From NCBI RefSeq assembly GCF_000341355.1, contig NC_020300.1, positions 558,001 through 622,000 of the forward strand: a stretch of DNA of 64,000 bases. Reading direction: 5' to 3'. Positions 1-10,208 of the stretch are shown here, piece by piece. How positions within the stretch are numbered: position 1 is the first letter of the stretch; every line of letters begins with the position of its first letter. Below the pieces are notes generated by a model. It saw only the letters and a list, made by a program, of their open reading frames with translations. It searched no databases and was not told the DNA's origin. The translations under genes were made by a program, and so were the position numbers. Origin of the DNA: Bartonella australis AUST/NH1. Lineage in GTDB: Bacteria; Pseudomonadota; Alphaproteobacteria; Rhizobiales; Rhizobiaceae.

Positions 1-2
1 TT

Positions 3-509
3 TATAATCACGATATAAGCGGCACCCAGGTGCTGGTTGTTCTGCTTATTTGGCAAACCTTGATCACGTCCCTTAATTTTTTAGCGCGATATTCAGTTTT
101 TTTTCATCGGCTTATTGTTGGGCAAAGTGTTGCATTAGTTTTAGATGGTGTGTTTCAAATAGATGAGATTAAGCGCCTGGGTATCAGCGTGAATGAATTA
201 ATTACAACGTTGCGTATTAAAGGCTGTAGTTTGCGCGAAGCAGCTTTTGTTCGTTTAGAAGCGAATGGTGATTTTTCCGTTGTTCCAAAAAAAGATGGAA
301 AAAATTCTATCATTCTTGTGCAAAATGGTGAAATTCTTAAAGAAGGTCTCGAAGAAATTGATAAATCGGAGGCGTGGCTCAAATCGGAGTTAAGAAAAAG
401 GCGCTTAAAAGTCGAGGATTTATTTGCAGTGGAATGGTACGAGAAAACAGACAAAAATAATCAATCTTGCAGCGAATTGTTTCTTGTTCCTTTTCAAAAA
501 ACAGTCTAA
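3..509 (+). CDS. YetF/DUF421 family protein, 5'-truncated by the window
   Basis: The frame is open from base 3, so the protein begins outside the window; a GTG at 30 is internal, not a start. The visible part starts with the end of a membrane segment (LVVLLIWQTLITSLNFLA) and continues as a cytoplasmic alpha/beta domain with the pattern of the DUF421 C-terminal domain (GVFQIDEIKRLGIS, LRIKGCSLREAAFVRLEANGDFSV). Family members are small membrane proteins with two or three N-terminal helices; their function is poorly defined. The call rests on the C-terminal domain pattern; the function is unknown. Confidence 0.75.
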   Translation, partial: YNHDISGTQVLVVLLIWQTLITSLNFLARYSVFFHRLIVGQSVALVLDGVFQIDEIKRLGISVNELITTLRIKGCSLREAAFVRLEANGDFSVVPKKDGKNSIILVQNGEILKEGLEEIDKSEAWLKSELRKRRLKVEDLFAVEWYEKTDKNNQSCSELFLVPFQKTV

Positions 510-607
510 CTTCAGACACTTTGAAAGCGCACAGCACACAAGAGGCGAACGAAGAGCGTAACATAATCAACAAAGCGCGGGTGAAGGGTCGCTTTTGCGC
601 GTATTAA

Positions 608-2515
608 GTGGGTGATGAAGAAATAGGGCTTATGAGACAGGATGAAATGCCGAAAACCGTGTCGGCGGCTTCGGGGCGGACTTTACGTACACTCTGTAAT
701 TTATGGCCCTATATGTGGCCATCCGCCCGACCTGATTTAAAGATGCGCGTTATATGGGCGGTATTTTACCTCATTTTAGCAAAATTAGTCCTTTTATCTG
801 TGCCGTATTTTTTTAAATACGCTACAAACGCGCTCGATGCACACTTTGAGCCATCTGTGCAGTCTTCGTCTATCTTACTCGTTCCTGTTATGCTGGTTTT
901 AGCGTACAATGCCGCGCGTATTGTGCAGGCTGGATTGAATCAGTTACGTGATTCTCTTTTCGCGATCGTTGGTCAATATGCCATCCGCCAATTAGCATAT
1001 AAGACTTTTATCCATCTTCACAAATTGTCTTTGCGCTTTCATTTAGAGCGGCGAACTGGTGGGCTTTCCCGTGTGATTGACCGTGGTACAAAGGGCATTG
1101 AGGCTATTGTGAGGTTTTCAATCCTTAATACGGCACCAACCATTTTAGAATTTGTCCTGACAGCGCTCGTATTTTATATAAATTACGGGGTGTATTATGT
1201 TTTTGTAGTTGTGGTGACGGTCGGTTTATATAGTTGGTTCACAATTAAGGCAAGTAACTGGCGCATTAAAATTCGAGAAGAAATGAATACCGCGGACACC
1301 GAGGCAAACACGCACGCAGTTGATTCCCTTTTAAACTTCGAAACGGTTAAATATTTTGGCAATGAAGCTTTAGAAGCAAATCGATTTGATTCTTCTATGG
1401 CGGGTTATGAAGAGGCCGCGACGAAAACTTGGGTATCATTAAGTTGGCTGAATTTTGGCCAGGCCTTTATCTTTGGTGTCGGGATGACTGTCCTTATGTT
1501 GATATCGGCGTATGAAGTTTTCCGTGGGTCTCAGACTTTAGGTGATTTTGTTTTCATTAATGCACTTCTGATACAGCTTTCAATTCCACTGAATTTTATT
1601 GGTTCGATTTATCGCGAAGTTCGCCAGGGCTTAACCGATATCGAATCTATGTTTGATCTTTTAGATGTTCAGCAGGAAATTGTCGATAAATCGGACGCTA
1701 AGCCATTGGTGGTGAGTGACGGCACCATCCGGTTCCATAAGGTGCAATTTTCATACGATGCAGCTCGCCCGATTCTCAGAGATATTAATTTTGAAATACC
1801 TGGGGGTAAGACAACAGCAATTGTTGGCCCATCAGGCGCTGGTAAATCAACTATTTCTCGGTTACTTTTCCGATTTTATGATGTTGAATCGGGTTCGATA
1901 ACAGTTGATGGGCAGGATATCCGTGATGTGACCCAAGGAAGTTTACGTGAAGCGATTGGTATAGTGCCACAAGATACGGTTTTGTTTAATGATACAATTG
2001 CTTATAATATCCGCTATGGGCGTCCAAATGCCACAAATGAAGAAATGCATAAAGCTGCCGAAATGGCTCAGATGTCGAAATTTATCGAGATGCTTCCAGA
2101 AGGCTTTCAGTCCGTAGTAGGGGAGCGTGGTCTCAAATTGTCAGGTGGTGAAAAACAACGTGTGGCTATTGCACGAACACTTTTAAAAGCACCCCCACTT
2201 CTCATCTTAGATGAAGCGACTGCAGCTCTTGATACAGCTACGGAACGAGAAATTCAACAAGCATTGGATATTATAAGCCGCGGGCGCACAACGTTAATTA
2301 TTGCACATCGTCTTTCCACTGTTATTGGAGCAGATGAAATTTTAGTGTTAAAGGGTGGTCGTGTCATCGAAAAGGGGACACACACTGACCTTTTGCGCAA
2401 GAAAGGTTTATATGCTTCGATGTGGGCTAAACAGCTTGAAGCTTCACAGGCTGAAGAAAAATTGCGTAAAATACGTGAAGAAGATGAGCTAGGTGTTGTT
2501 AAGCGTAAAACGTAA
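608..2515 (+). CDS. Atm1-type ABC exporter (permease-ATPase half-transporter)
   Basis: This is an inner-membrane exporter with a fused six-helix ABC permease (about residues 45-345) and an ATPase domain (about 375-610). The ATPase shows Walker [10 protein letters not shown], signature LSGGEKQR, Walker B LLILDEATAAL and the H-loop AHRLST. The sequence VKYFGNEALEANRFD in the permease is typical of the Atm1/HMT1 group, which exports glutathione-linked sulfur or metal species used in Fe-S assembly and metal detoxification; the substrate is inferred. The start is uncertain: GTG 608 gives 635 residues without a good ribosome binding site, while ATG 632 follows a short AGGG. It lies upstream of psd with a 115-base gap. 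Confidence 0.88.
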   Translation: MGDEEIGLMRQDEMPKTVSAASGRTLRTLCNLWPYMWPSARPDLKMRVIWAVFYLILAKLVLLSVPYFFKYATNALDAHFEPSVQSSSILLVPVMLVLAYNAARIVQAGLNQLRDSLFAIVGQYAIRQLAYKTFIHLHKLSLRFHLERRTGGLSRVIDRGTKGIEAIVRFSILNTAPTILEFVLTALVFYINYGVYYVFVVVVTVGLYSWFTIKASNWRIKIREEMNTADTEANTHAVDSLLNFETVKYFGNEALEANRFDSSMAGYEEAATKTWVSLSWLNFGQAFIFGVGMTVLMLISAYEVFRGSQTLGDFVFINALLIQLSIPLNFIGSIYREVRQGLTDIESMFDLLDVQQEIVDKSDAKPLVVSDGTIRFHKVQFSYDAARPILRDINFEIPGGKTTAIVGPSGAGKSTISRLLFRFYDVESGSITVDGQDIRDVTQGSLREAIGIVPQDTVLFNDTIAYNIRYGRPNATNEEMHKAAEMAQMSKFIEMLPEGFQSVVGERGLKLSGGEKQRVAIARTLLKAPPLLILDEATAALDTATEREIQQALDIISRGRTTLIIAHRLSTVIGADEILVLKGGRVIEKGTHTDLLRKKGLYASMWAKQLEASQAEEKLRKIREEDELGVVKRKT

Positions 2516-2630
2516 TGTGCATAAAATGAACTCTAGCTTTATGCGAAATAATTGATTAAATATTACGGAGAGAGGGGGATAACAAGGAGATTTATTGGTT
2601 TTTTAAAATCATATATGAATAGGAAATGAT

Positions 2631-3329
2631 ATGAGTGTTATGCAGTCTATCCGTAATGGCTTTGTTCCGATTCACAAAGAAGGCTACCCTTTTATCGTAG
2701 CGTTTTTTGTTATTTCACTCATCCTTAGTTGGATATGGAGCCCTTTATTTTGGTGTGGCCTCGTTCTGACGGTATGGTGTATATATTTTTTCCGCGACCC
2801 AGAGCGCGTGACGCCTATGAATGAAAATTGGGTTATATCCCCTGCTGATGGGCGTATTTCATTTGTTGGGTTGTGTGTTCCACCAGAGGAATTTGGGTTG
2901 GGTAGCGACGAAATGATGCGCGTTTCTGTATTTATGAATATTTTTTCGTGCCATGTTAATCGTTTTCCTATTAGTGGCACAGTGGAGTCCATTGTTTACC
3001 GTCCGGGTAAGTTCTCTAACACCGAGTTTGATAAGGCTAGCCGATTTAATGAATGTAATGGACTGGTGGTTGACAGTAAACATGGAAAATTTGCTGTAGT
3101 ACAGATAGCAGGGTTAATTGCTCGTCGGATTATTTGTTGGTCAAAAGAGAAAGACTCGGTTGTTACTGGGCAGCGCTTCGGGCTGATTCGTTTTGGTTCT
3201 CGTCTTGATGTTTATATGCCGGCCGAGGTGAAATTGCGTGTTGCCGTCGGTCAGATAGCGGTCGCCGGAGAGACAGTTTTTGGCTCTTTCGACGATGATA
3301 GTGCCACGACTGATTTTAGAATTGATTAG
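2631..3329 (+). CDS. psd: phosphatidylserine decarboxylase proenzyme
   Basis: The enzyme decarboxylates phosphatidylserine to phosphatidylethanolamine at the inner membrane. The 232-residue length fits the short PSD-A subfamily. An N-terminal hydrophobic stretch (about residues 22-52) is the membrane anchor. The sequence [14 protein letters not shown] near residue 185 contains the Gly-Ser pair where self-cleavage makes the pyruvoyl prosthetic group on the alpha chain. SPADGRISF and [11 protein letters not shown] are also family motifs. The start has an AGGAAATG Shine-Dalgarno region. The stop is 8 bases before pssA, so the two steps of PE synthesis are co-transcribed. Confidence 0.95.
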   Translation: MSVMQSIRNGFVPIHKEGYPFIVAFFVISLILSWIWSPLFWCGLVLTVWCIYFFRDPERVTPMNENWVISPADGRISFVGLCVPPEEFGLGSDEMMRVSVFMNIFSCHVNRFPISGTVESIVYRPGKFSNTEFDKASRFNECNGLVVDSKHGKFAVVQIAGLIARRIICWSKEKDSVVTGQRFGLIRFGSRLDVYMPAEVKLRVAVGQIAVAGETVFGSFDDDSATTDFRID

Positions 3330-3337
3330 GGTGAATA

Positions 3338-4177
3338 ATGGGAGATTCCTCGTTATTTTCTTCGTTTGATCCCGAAGGACAACATGGCGTTATTGCGCAC
3401 CGGCGGCGTTCGCTTATGCCAATACGGTATGTTGTCCCTAATATTATCACTATTTTGGCAATTTGTGCGGGGATGAGCGGTATTCGTTTGGCTTTTGAGC
3501 GATGCTATGAATCTGCTATGTTAATGGTGCTTTTAGCGGCAATTTTAGATGGGGCTGATGGTCGCGTTGCGCGTTTAGTGGACGGTTGTTCGTCTTTTGG
3601 GGCTCAGATGGATTCTCTTGCTGATGTTATCAATTTTGGCGTTGCTCCTGCGCTTGTTGTTTATTCCTTTATTTTATCGCAGGTTCATCAAGTAGGCTGG
3701 GTTGCGGCCCTCGTTTATTGTGTAGCCTGTTGCTTGCGGTTAGCCCGTTTTAATGTGACGCTGGATAGTACTGATACACCAAGATGGAAATGGGATTATT
3801 TTGTTGGTGTTCCTGCGCCTGCGGGCGCGTTATTGCTTTTATTACCTGTTTATCTGGGCGCTCTCGGCCTTACACCTAGTTGGGGCTGGGCTTTATTCTT
3901 TAGCATTTATACTGTTGTTGTTGCTTTTCTTTTAGTTAGTCGTCTACCAGTATGGAACGCGAAGAGGATTGGCCGAAAATTAAGGCGTGACGTTGTTGTA
4001 CCGTGTATGTTGGTTATGGTCATTTATGTAGGTTTTCTCGCGACTTACACATGGTACACTTTATTAATAACAGCGGTTAGCTATATGATTTTTTTGCCTT
4101 ATAGTGCTTTAATTTACAAAAAACGGGCTGCTTTAGAGGCACGTAAGATGAGCGCTAACACTAGCCAAGACACATAG
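3338..4177 (+). CDS. pssA: CDP-diacylglycerol-serine O-phosphatidyltransferase
   Basis: The enzyme makes phosphatidylserine from CDP-diacylglycerol and serine, the substrate of the neighbouring Psd. The CDP-alcohol phosphatidyltransferase motif DGx2ARx8Gx3Dx3D is seen as DGADGRVARLVDG followed by GAQMDSLAD (about residues 68-92). The rest is a set of hydrophobic helices, and 279 residues is normal for the alphaproteobacterial type II enzyme. An N-terminal polar segment of about 25 residues precedes the first helix. It converges with the minus-strand SDR gene over a 78-base gap in which I see no strong terminator. Confidence 0.95.
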   Translation: MGDSSLFSSFDPEGQHGVIAHRRRSLMPIRYVVPNIITILAICAGMSGIRLAFERCYESAMLMVLLAAILDGADGRVARLVDGCSSFGAQMDSLADVINFGVAPALVVYSFILSQVHQVGWVAALVYCVACCLRLARFNVTLDSTDTPRWKWDYFVGVPAPAGALLLLLPVYLGALGLTPSWGWALFFSIYTVVVAFLLVSRLPVWNAKRIGRKLRRDVVVPCMLVMVIYVGFLATYTWYTLLITAVSYMIFLPYSALIYKKRAALEARKMSANTSQDT

Positions 4178-4255
4178 AGTTTTGTATTTAGCTTTTAGGG
4201 AAAAGATAAAATTAAGGAGGATTTTAATTCAGTTGAGTGGCGTGTGTGGCTGATG

Positions 4256-5011
4256 TCAATCGGGCATACAGTAATTCACAAAACGATTTGTGCGGACATC
4301 AAAAAGCTTGCCCGTCTCTTTTAAATTGGGTGACAATAGAGGCGCTATTTTTGCGGCAACTTCTTGCGGGGAAGGTAAAGTTTGCGGGTCTTCGTCAGGC
4401 ATAGCTTGAGCGCGCATCGCAGTGCGCGTTGCGCCGGGATTGACGCAATTGACTTTGATACGCGTTTGCTTAAGTTCTTCTGCCCAGCAACGGGCGATAA
4501 TTTCCAAAGCAGCTTTAGAGGCTGCGTAGGGTCCCCAGGAAGCGCGCGCGAGATGAGCAACACTCGATGATAATAGGATGGCTCGTCCAGCATTAGATTT
4601 GCGCAATAATGGTTCGAAGGCCTTCATTAAGCGGTACTGGCTGGTGAGATTCACTCGAAAAACTTCTTCAAATATTTCGTTTTCAACATAAGCTATTGGT
4701 GAGAGTGTCCCAAGAATCCCGGCATTTGCAACCATAATATCCAGTTTTTTCCAGCGTTCATTAATAGAAACTGCCAAAGTATCGATAGCTTCCATATGAC
4801 GTAGGTCAAGAGGCACTAACGTTGCAGAAGAGCCTTTTTCTCGAATTTTGTCTTCAAGTACAGCTAGACTATTGATTGTCCGCGCAAGAGCGATAATGTG
4901 AGCACCGCGTGCTGCCAACTCTAAAGCTAAATGATAACCAATCCCTTTAGAAGCGCCGGTAACCAGCGCGACACACCCAATAAGGTTAAAATCAGATTGT
5001 TTCATAATCAT
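4256..5011 (-). CDS. SDR family NAD(P)-dependent oxidoreductase
   Basis: This is a classical short-chain dehydrogenase of 251 residues. The Rossmann nucleotide site is TGASKGIG near the N-terminus, with NAG in the middle. The catalytic Ser-Tyr-Lys set is seen as SSSVAHLA followed by YAASK. The late PGATRTAM motif is also typical. The substrate cannot be read from sequence. The start lies 2 bases after the purF stop, so it is translated from the purF transcript; this purF-SDR pairing is known from related alphaproteobacteria. I see no missing catalytic residue. Confidence 0.88.
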   Translation of the reverse strand: MIMKQSDFNLIGCVALVTGASKGIGYHLALELAARGAHIIALARTINSLAVLEDKIREKGSSATLVPLDLRHMEAIDTLAVSINERWKKLDIMVANAGILGTLSPIAYVENEIFEEVFRVNLTSQYRLMKAFEPLLRKSNAGRAILLSSSVAHLARASWGPYAASKAALEIIARCWAEELKQTRIKVNCVNPGATRTAMRAQAMPDEDPQTLPSPQEVAAKIAPLLSPNLKETGKLFDVRTNRFVNYCMPD

Positions 5012-5013
5012 TA

Positions 5014-6504
5014 TCAGTCTTTTGTTTTAAGAACAGATGACTGGTGAATTTGGGGGATATTTTTTTGATCTGTTAAATGTGTAGGGTAATGCCCAGTAAA
5101 ATAATGATCAGTGAATTGTGGTGCAGAATTATCCCGTTTCTTTCCTATAACAGCGAGATATAGGCCATCAGTTGAAAGAAATTCTAATGAATCGGCCCCT
5201 ATAAAATTACACATAGATTTTAAATCTGGATATTGATTAGCCAAGAGGTTTTCGATGTTAGGTGTATCAATACCATAAAAATCAGGATAGAAAATCATTG
5301 GGCTGGAAACGCGCATGTGGACTTCTTTTGCTCCTGCATCGCGCAGCATCCGCACAATTTTGACAGATGTTGTTCCACGCACAATAGAATCATCTACTAA
5401 AATGACGCGTTTTCCTTCAATAATGGGACGATTCGCAGAGTGTTTTAATTTAACGCCAAAGGCACGAATCTGCTGTGTTGGTTCAATAAAGGTGCGACCA
5501 ACATAGTGATTACGAATGATGCCGAGCTCAAAGGGAATTCCACTTTTTTGCGCATAGCCAATTGCCGCAGGTGTACCTCCATCTGGAACAGGGACCACAA
5601 CATCACCGTCACATGGTGCTTCTTGTGCCAAATGGATACCCATATTTTTGCGAGCTATGTAAACACTACGTCCCCCGACGGTTGAATCAGGCCGGGCAAA
5701 ATAGACATATTCAAAAAGGCAAAGCCTCTCTGGTTTTTCTATTTTTGGTTTAACTATTTTCGTGGTGATTTCACCATTTTTCTGTATTTCGCATATAATA
5801 ATTTCACCGTTTCTGACATCGCGGACATATTTCGCTCCAATGATATCAAGTGCGCATGTCTCTGAACAAAAAATGGGTTTGCCATCAAGCTCGCCCATAA
5901 CAAGCGGCCGAATACCTATTGGGTCGCGCGCAGCAATGAGCTTCGTGCGCGTCAGCGCTAACATGGCGTACCCACCTTCTACTTGTTGAATAGCATCAAC
6001 AAATCGATCAGATGACGATTCGTAACGTGAACGAGCGATAAGATGAAGTAAAACCTCTGAATCTGACGTTGACTGGCAGATAGCACCAGAAGCAATCAAA
6101 CCGCGGCGTAATGTGAGACCATTTGTTAAATTTCCATTATGCGCAATAGCTATACCTCCCACTTTTAATTCAGCAAAAAGGGGCTGTACATTACGTAATG
6201 CTATTTCTCCAGTTGTTGAGTAACGAGTATGCCCGATAGCGCGATTTCCTGGCAGACGGGCAAGTGTTGCTGGATTTGTATAGTGATCACCAACAAGACC
6301 TAAATGTTTTTCCTGATGAAACATTTTATTATGATAAGACACAATCCCGGCGGCTTCTTGTCCACGGTGCTGAAGCGCGTGTAGTCCAAGAGCTGTTAAT
6401 GTCGCTGCATCTTCATGTCCGAGGATACCGAATACCCCGCATTCTTCATGAAGGGTATCGTCGTCAAATGAGAATTCTTGGCTGGAAATATTAATCTTTA
6501 TCAT
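5014..6504 (-). CDS. purF: amidophosphoribosyltransferase
   Basis: This enzyme commits PRPP to purine synthesis by making phosphoribosylamine with glutamine as nitrogen donor. The N-terminal Ntn-hydrolase domain has a propeptide ending at EECGVFG, so Cys22 becomes the nucleophile after cleavage. HNGNLTNG and GHTRYSTTG are glutaminase motifs. The C-terminal phosphoribosyltransferase domain has the PRPP loop VILVDDSIVRGTT. At 496 residues it matches the Bacillus/alphaproteobacterial type, which can carry a 4Fe-4S cluster; cluster presence is not proven here. It lies between cvpA upstream (79-base gap) and the SDR gene. Confidence 0.97.
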   Translation of the reverse strand: MIKINISSQEFSFDDDTLHEECGVFGILGHEDAATLTALGLHALQHRGQEAAGIVSYHNKMFHQEKHLGLVGDHYTNPATLARLPGNRAIGHTRYSTTGEIALRNVQPLFAELKVGGIAIAHNGNLTNGLTLRRGLIASGAICQSTSDSEVLLHLIARSRYESSSDRFVDAIQQVEGGYAMLALTRTKLIAARDPIGIRPLVMGELDGKPIFCSETCALDIIGAKYVRDVRNGEIIICEIQKNGEITTKIVKPKIEKPERLCLFEYVYFARPDSTVGGRSVYIARKNMGIHLAQEAPCDGDVVVPVPDGGTPAAIGYAQKSGIPFELGIIRNHYVGRTFIEPTQQIRAFGVKLKHSANRPIIEGKRVILVDDSIVRGTTSVKIVRMLRDAGAKEVHMRVSSPMIFYPDFYGIDTPNIENLLANQYPDLKSMCNFIGADSLEFLSTDGLYLAVIGKKRDNSAPQFTDHYFTGHYPTHLTDQKNIPQIHQSSVLKTKD

Positions 6505-6583
6505 AGCATTTTTTCAGTAATAATATCAAAAATTGTTGATATTGTGTGGTATATATTATTCAAGATTACTAGCCAATGATGGG

Positions 6584-7165
6584 CTATTCCCTATTATGCG
6601 AAAGTACATCTGCGTCAGAGCTTCCGTCATTCGTTCCTGCATCGTCTTTTTTTAAAATACTTTCAGCTTTTTCGAGAGCGTAATCGAGATCTTTAGGCAA
6701 AATTTCCAAAATTTTTTGACCTAATGAATCCAACATGGGCTTTGTTTTTGCATTTTTTAGCCAGTCAGCTTGTTGCTCAGGTTTGATGAGTGCGTTAACG
6801 AGCAGCATGCTAACAACCATGATTAATAAGCCACGCAGCATCCCAAAAATAAAGCCGATAATTCGGTCAAACATACCAATTCGACTATCAATAACAAAAT
6901 CAGAAATTTTCATTGTAATGACGGAAGTAATAATAAGAACAATAACAAAAATTGTGATCAATGTCGTGATCAATGCGATCATTTTGTTAGAAAGATATTG
7001 TTCAAAAAAGGGCAATACAGGCTTAAATAAGAACAGCGTAGCAGCAGCTGAAACTGCCCAAGAAATCAACGACAGCACTTCGCGTGAAAATCCGCGGAGC
7101 ATAGCTAAAAAAGCGGAAAACAGAATGATTGCTGCGACAATACCATCAAGAACTGTTATGATCAT
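6584..7165 (-). CDS. cvpA: CvpA family membrane protein
   Basis: This is a 193-residue inner-membrane protein with four hydrophobic segments (about residues 5-28, 32-50, 62-84 and 103-125) and a charged C-terminal tail. GFSREVLSLISW near residue 25 and DRIIGFIFGMLRG near residue 100 are family signatures. CvpA proteins are named for colicin V production and are linked to envelope homeostasis; the molecular role is unclear. The position directly upstream of purF is typical. The start at 7165 fits the family N-terminus. Confidence 0.9.
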   Translation of the reverse strand: MIITVLDGIVAAIILFSAFLAMLRGFSREVLSLISWAVSAAATLFLFKPVLPFFEQYLSNKMIALITTLITIFVIVLIITSVITMKISDFVIDSRIGMFDRIIGFIFGMLRGLLIMVVSMLLVNALIKPEQQADWLKNAKTKPMLDSLGQKILEILPKDLDYALEKAESILKKDDAGTNDGSSDADVLSHNRE

Positions 7166-7289
7166 TTATTTGTTCCTCATATATCAAAGTTATGTTCTAT
7201 TTTAATTAGCGCAAAAGTGTGTTTTTAGTTATGCCACCTTTCGTTTTTATATCAAGGATCCTCTGAATTTTATAGAGTTTTCTCTGTTA

Positions 7290-8684
7290 TTATGCATGTG
7301 ATGCGAGTTTCATTTTGTCTGTAGTGATATCGGTAACCAATTCAGAAAGGTCGGAGAGCGTTTTTTGTTGAAAGGTTTGCGATTTTATCGTTTCAGTTGC
7401 TGCAGTGGGGTGTACAGCTCCTCGGAAGCCGAGCTTCTTCGCTTCTTTGATACGCTGTGTTGAATGCGCGACGGCGCGAATTGCGCCAGAAAGGCTGATT
7501 TCGCCAAAATACACATAATGGGTTGGGAGAGGAATGTTTGCAAGCGAAGATACCAAAGCTGCTGCAACAGCTAAGTCAGCGGCGGGTTCTGATATACGGT
7601 AGCCACCCGCAATATTAAGATAAACATCGTGTTGCCCAAAGCGGATACCGCAGTGAGCTTCTAATACCGCTAGAATCATCGAAAGACGATTTCCATCCCA
7701 TCCCACAACGGCACGTCGTGGTGTACCGAGTGAAGAGGGGGCTACAAGCGCTTGGATCTCTACCAATATGGGGCGTGTTCCTTCTACTCCGGCAAAAACA
7801 GCAGTTCCTGGTGCTTTTTCATTACGTTCACCCAAAAATAGCTCAGATGGGTTTTTGACTTCCCGTAACCCTTTATCGGACATTTCAAAAACACCAATTT
7901 CATCGGTTGGCCCAAAACGGTTTTTCACAGTTCTCAGAATTCGGTAATGATGGTTACCTTCACCTTCAAAATAAAGAACGCCGTCGACCATGTGCTCGAC
8001 AACCCTGGGACCAGCAATTTGTCCGTCTTTTGTGACATGGCCGACAAGAACAACAGCCGCACCTGTTTTTTTTGCAAAACGGATTATTGCTTGAGCGCTA
8101 ACACGTACTTGCGTCACAGTTCCAGGCGCTGAATCAGCCATATCTGACCACAAGGTTTGAATTGAATCAATGACAACCATATCGAGTTTTTTGTGCTCAT
8201 TTAAAGTTGCGAGGATATCTTCGACATTAGTTTCGGCAGCTAATTTAACTTCTGTATTTGCGGCGCCAAGCCTTTGCGCACGTAAACGAATTTGCGCGAC
8301 AGCTTCTTCACCTGAAACATAGACGACATTATATCCTTTCCGCGATAAAGCGGCTGCTGTTTGAGTAAGGAGTGTCGATTTGCCGATACCTGGATCGCCG
8401 CCAATAAGTAATGCGGATCCGCGAACAAAACCGCCGCCAGTAACCCGATCAAGTTCAGCAATTCCAGAATGGATACGCGAAGCATCTTCAATATCTCCAG
8501 AAAGGGATGCGAGCGTGACTATACGCCCTTTACGAATATTTCGCGCGGGGCCACTACCGATGCCAGCGTTCGTACTTTCTTCGACGAGCGAGTTCCATTC
8601 TCCGCAGGAAGCACATTTCCCGGCCCAGCGTGAATAAGTTGTGTTACAGTTTTGGCAGATAAATTGGATATGATTGCGCGCCAT
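7290..8684 (-). CDS. radA: DNA repair protein RadA (Sms)
   Basis: RadA is a RecA-like ATPase and helicase that drives branch migration during recombination. The 464-residue protein has the N-terminal C4 zinc finger (CQNC and CASCGEWN, residues 10-31), Walker A GGDPGIGKST, the diagnostic KNRFG motif, and a C-terminal Lon-protease-like domain (IAGGYRISEPAADLAVA). It starts 6 bases after the dnaB stop, so the two are co-transcribed. In many relatives alr sits between dnaB and radA; there is no room for it here. Confidence 0.96.
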   Translation of the reverse strand: MARNHIQFICQNCNTTYSRWAGKCASCGEWNSLVEESTNAGIGSGPARNIRKGRIVTLASLSGDIEDASRIHSGIAELDRVTGGGFVRGSALLIGGDPGIGKSTLLTQTAAALSRKGYNVVYVSGEEAVAQIRLRAQRLGAANTEVKLAAETNVEDILATLNEHKKLDMVVIDSIQTLWSDMADSAPGTVTQVRVSAQAIIRFAKKTGAAVVLVGHVTKDGQIAGPRVVEHMVDGVLYFEGEGNHHYRILRTVKNRFGPTDEIGVFEMSDKGLREVKNPSELFLGERNEKAPGTAVFAGVEGTRPILVEIQALVAPSSLGTPRRAVVGWDGNRLSMILAVLEAHCGIRFGQHDVYLNIAGGYRISEPAADLAVAAALVSSLANIPLPTHYVYFGEISLSGAIRAVAHSTQRIKEAKKLGFRGAVHPTAATETIKSQTFQQKTLSDLSELVTDITTDKMKLASHA

Positions 8685-8690
8685 GGCGGT

Positions 8691-10208
8691 TTAACCAAAT
8701 TGTTCTGGGAGATGATCACTTTCTGCCAGATCAGTAAAGCGTGTAAATTCTGATTGAAAAGCAAGCTGAATTGCTCCTGTCGGTCCATGACGTTGTTTCG
8801 CTATGATAATATCAGCTCTCCCAAATGCTTTATCCATTGCATCTTGCCATTTTTCATGTTCAAGACTGCCTATTTTAGGCTCTTCATTTTTGAGATAATA
8901 TTCTTCACGGTATACAAAGAGAACGACGTCGGCATCTTGCTCAATAGAACCAGATTCGCGTAAATCTGATAATTGTGGGCGTTTGTCTGTTCGGTTTTCA
9001 ACTTGGCGCGAAAGTTGTGAAAGGGCGATAATAGGAACGTTGAGTTCTTTGGCCAACGCTTTCAAGCCTGTAGTAATTTCCGTAATTTCTTGAACTCGAT
9101 TTTCGGATGAACGTCGCGAATTACTCGTCATTAATTGTATATAGTCTATGATCAAGACGCTTAAACCATGTTGTCGCTTCAGGCGGCGTGCGCGCGCAGC
9201 CAATTGAGTAATTGATATACCACCGGTTTGGTCGATGTAGAGCGGCGCTTTCTGTAAGCGGTTCATTGTACGTAATAATTTTACAAATTGCTCTTCTGAA
9301 ATATTGCCGCGCCGGATTTCAGAAGAAGAGACTTCTGTTTGTTCAGAAATAATACGTGTCGCAAGCTGTTCAGACGACATTTCAAGCGAGAAAAATCCAA
9401 CAATATTTTCTTCGTTATCCTGTGATAAATCTTTCGTTTTAAGATTACCATTATTGGCATTGGCAATATTAAAAGCGATATTGGTTGCAAGTGAGGTTTT
9501 ACCCATACCAGGGCGCCCAGCGAGGATAATCAAGTCAGATGGTTGCAGTCCTCCCATTTTCTCATCAAGCGTTTTAATATGGGTGGCTATACCTGATAGT
9601 CGCGAAGAACGTTTTTTTGCGGCACCTGCCATGTCAATAGCTTTTTTTACAGCTTCGTCGAAACTTTCAAATCCACCACCATATTTCCCTTTTTCTGCTA
9701 GCTCAAACAAATTACGTTCTACATTTTCAATTTGTTGGGTCGGCGTAAGCTCGATAGGGGAATCAAAAGCTGTGTTGACAATTTGTGTTCCGAGGTTAAT
9801 CAGAGATCGCCGTATAAAAAGATCGTAGATCACCCGTCCATAATCTTCAGCATTAATAATAGTGACTGCTTCTGTGCTTAAACGAACTATATAATTGTAT
9901 ACAGTGATATCTCCGATCTTTTCTTCGGCCGGAATAAAAGGTTTTATTGTGACGGGAGTTGCACTTTTCCCTTTTTTAATAACGTGCGATAGAATATCAA
10001 AAATTTTCTGGTGTAATGTTTCAAAAAAATGTTCTGGTTTTAAAAAATCAGAAACGCGATCGAGTGCGTCGTTATTGATAAAAATTGCACCAAGCAACGC
10101 TTGCTCAGCTTCAATGTTATACGGCAGTTGTCGAAAAGAAGAATTTTCCTCTTTTTGCAGAGAGCTGAAATTAAGGATACTTGTTTCTTCCATGACAATT
10201 TTTTCCAC
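8691..10208 (-). CDS. dnaB: replicative DNA helicase
   Basis: DnaB is the hexameric 5'-3' helicase at the replication fork. The N-terminal primase-interaction domain begins at PYNIEAEQALLGAIF (about residue 27). The C-terminal RecA-like domain has Walker A GRPGMGKTS and the downstream motifs VLIIDYIQLM and LSQLSRQVENR. The length of 505 is usual. ATG 10208 and in-frame ATG 10193 are both possible starts. It is the first gene of the dnaB-radA unit; a 390-base non-coding gap separates it from rplI upstream. I see no intein or insertion. Confidence 0.96.
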   Translation of the reverse strand: MEKIVMEETSILNFSSLQKEENSSFRQLPYNIEAEQALLGAIFINNDALDRVSDFLKPEHFFETLHQKIFDILSHVIKKGKSATPVTIKPFIPAEEKIGDITVYNYIVRLSTEAVTIINAEDYGRVIYDLFIRRSLINLGTQIVNTAFDSPIELTPTQQIENVERNLFELAEKGKYGGGFESFDEAVKKAIDMAGAAKKRSSRLSGIATHIKTLDEKMGGLQPSDLIILAGRPGMGKTSLATNIAFNIANANNGNLKTKDLSQDNEENIVGFFSLEMSSEQLATRIISEQTEVSSSEIRRGNISEEQFVKLLRTMNRLQKAPLYIDQTGGISITQLAARARRLKRQHGLSVLIIDYIQLMTSNSRRSSENRVQEITEITTGLKALAKELNVPIIALSQLSRQVENRTDKRPQLSDLRESGSIEQDADVVLFVYREEYYLKNEEPKIGSLEHEKWQDAMDKAFGRADIIIAKQRHGPTGAIQLAFQSEFTRFTDLAESDHLPEQFG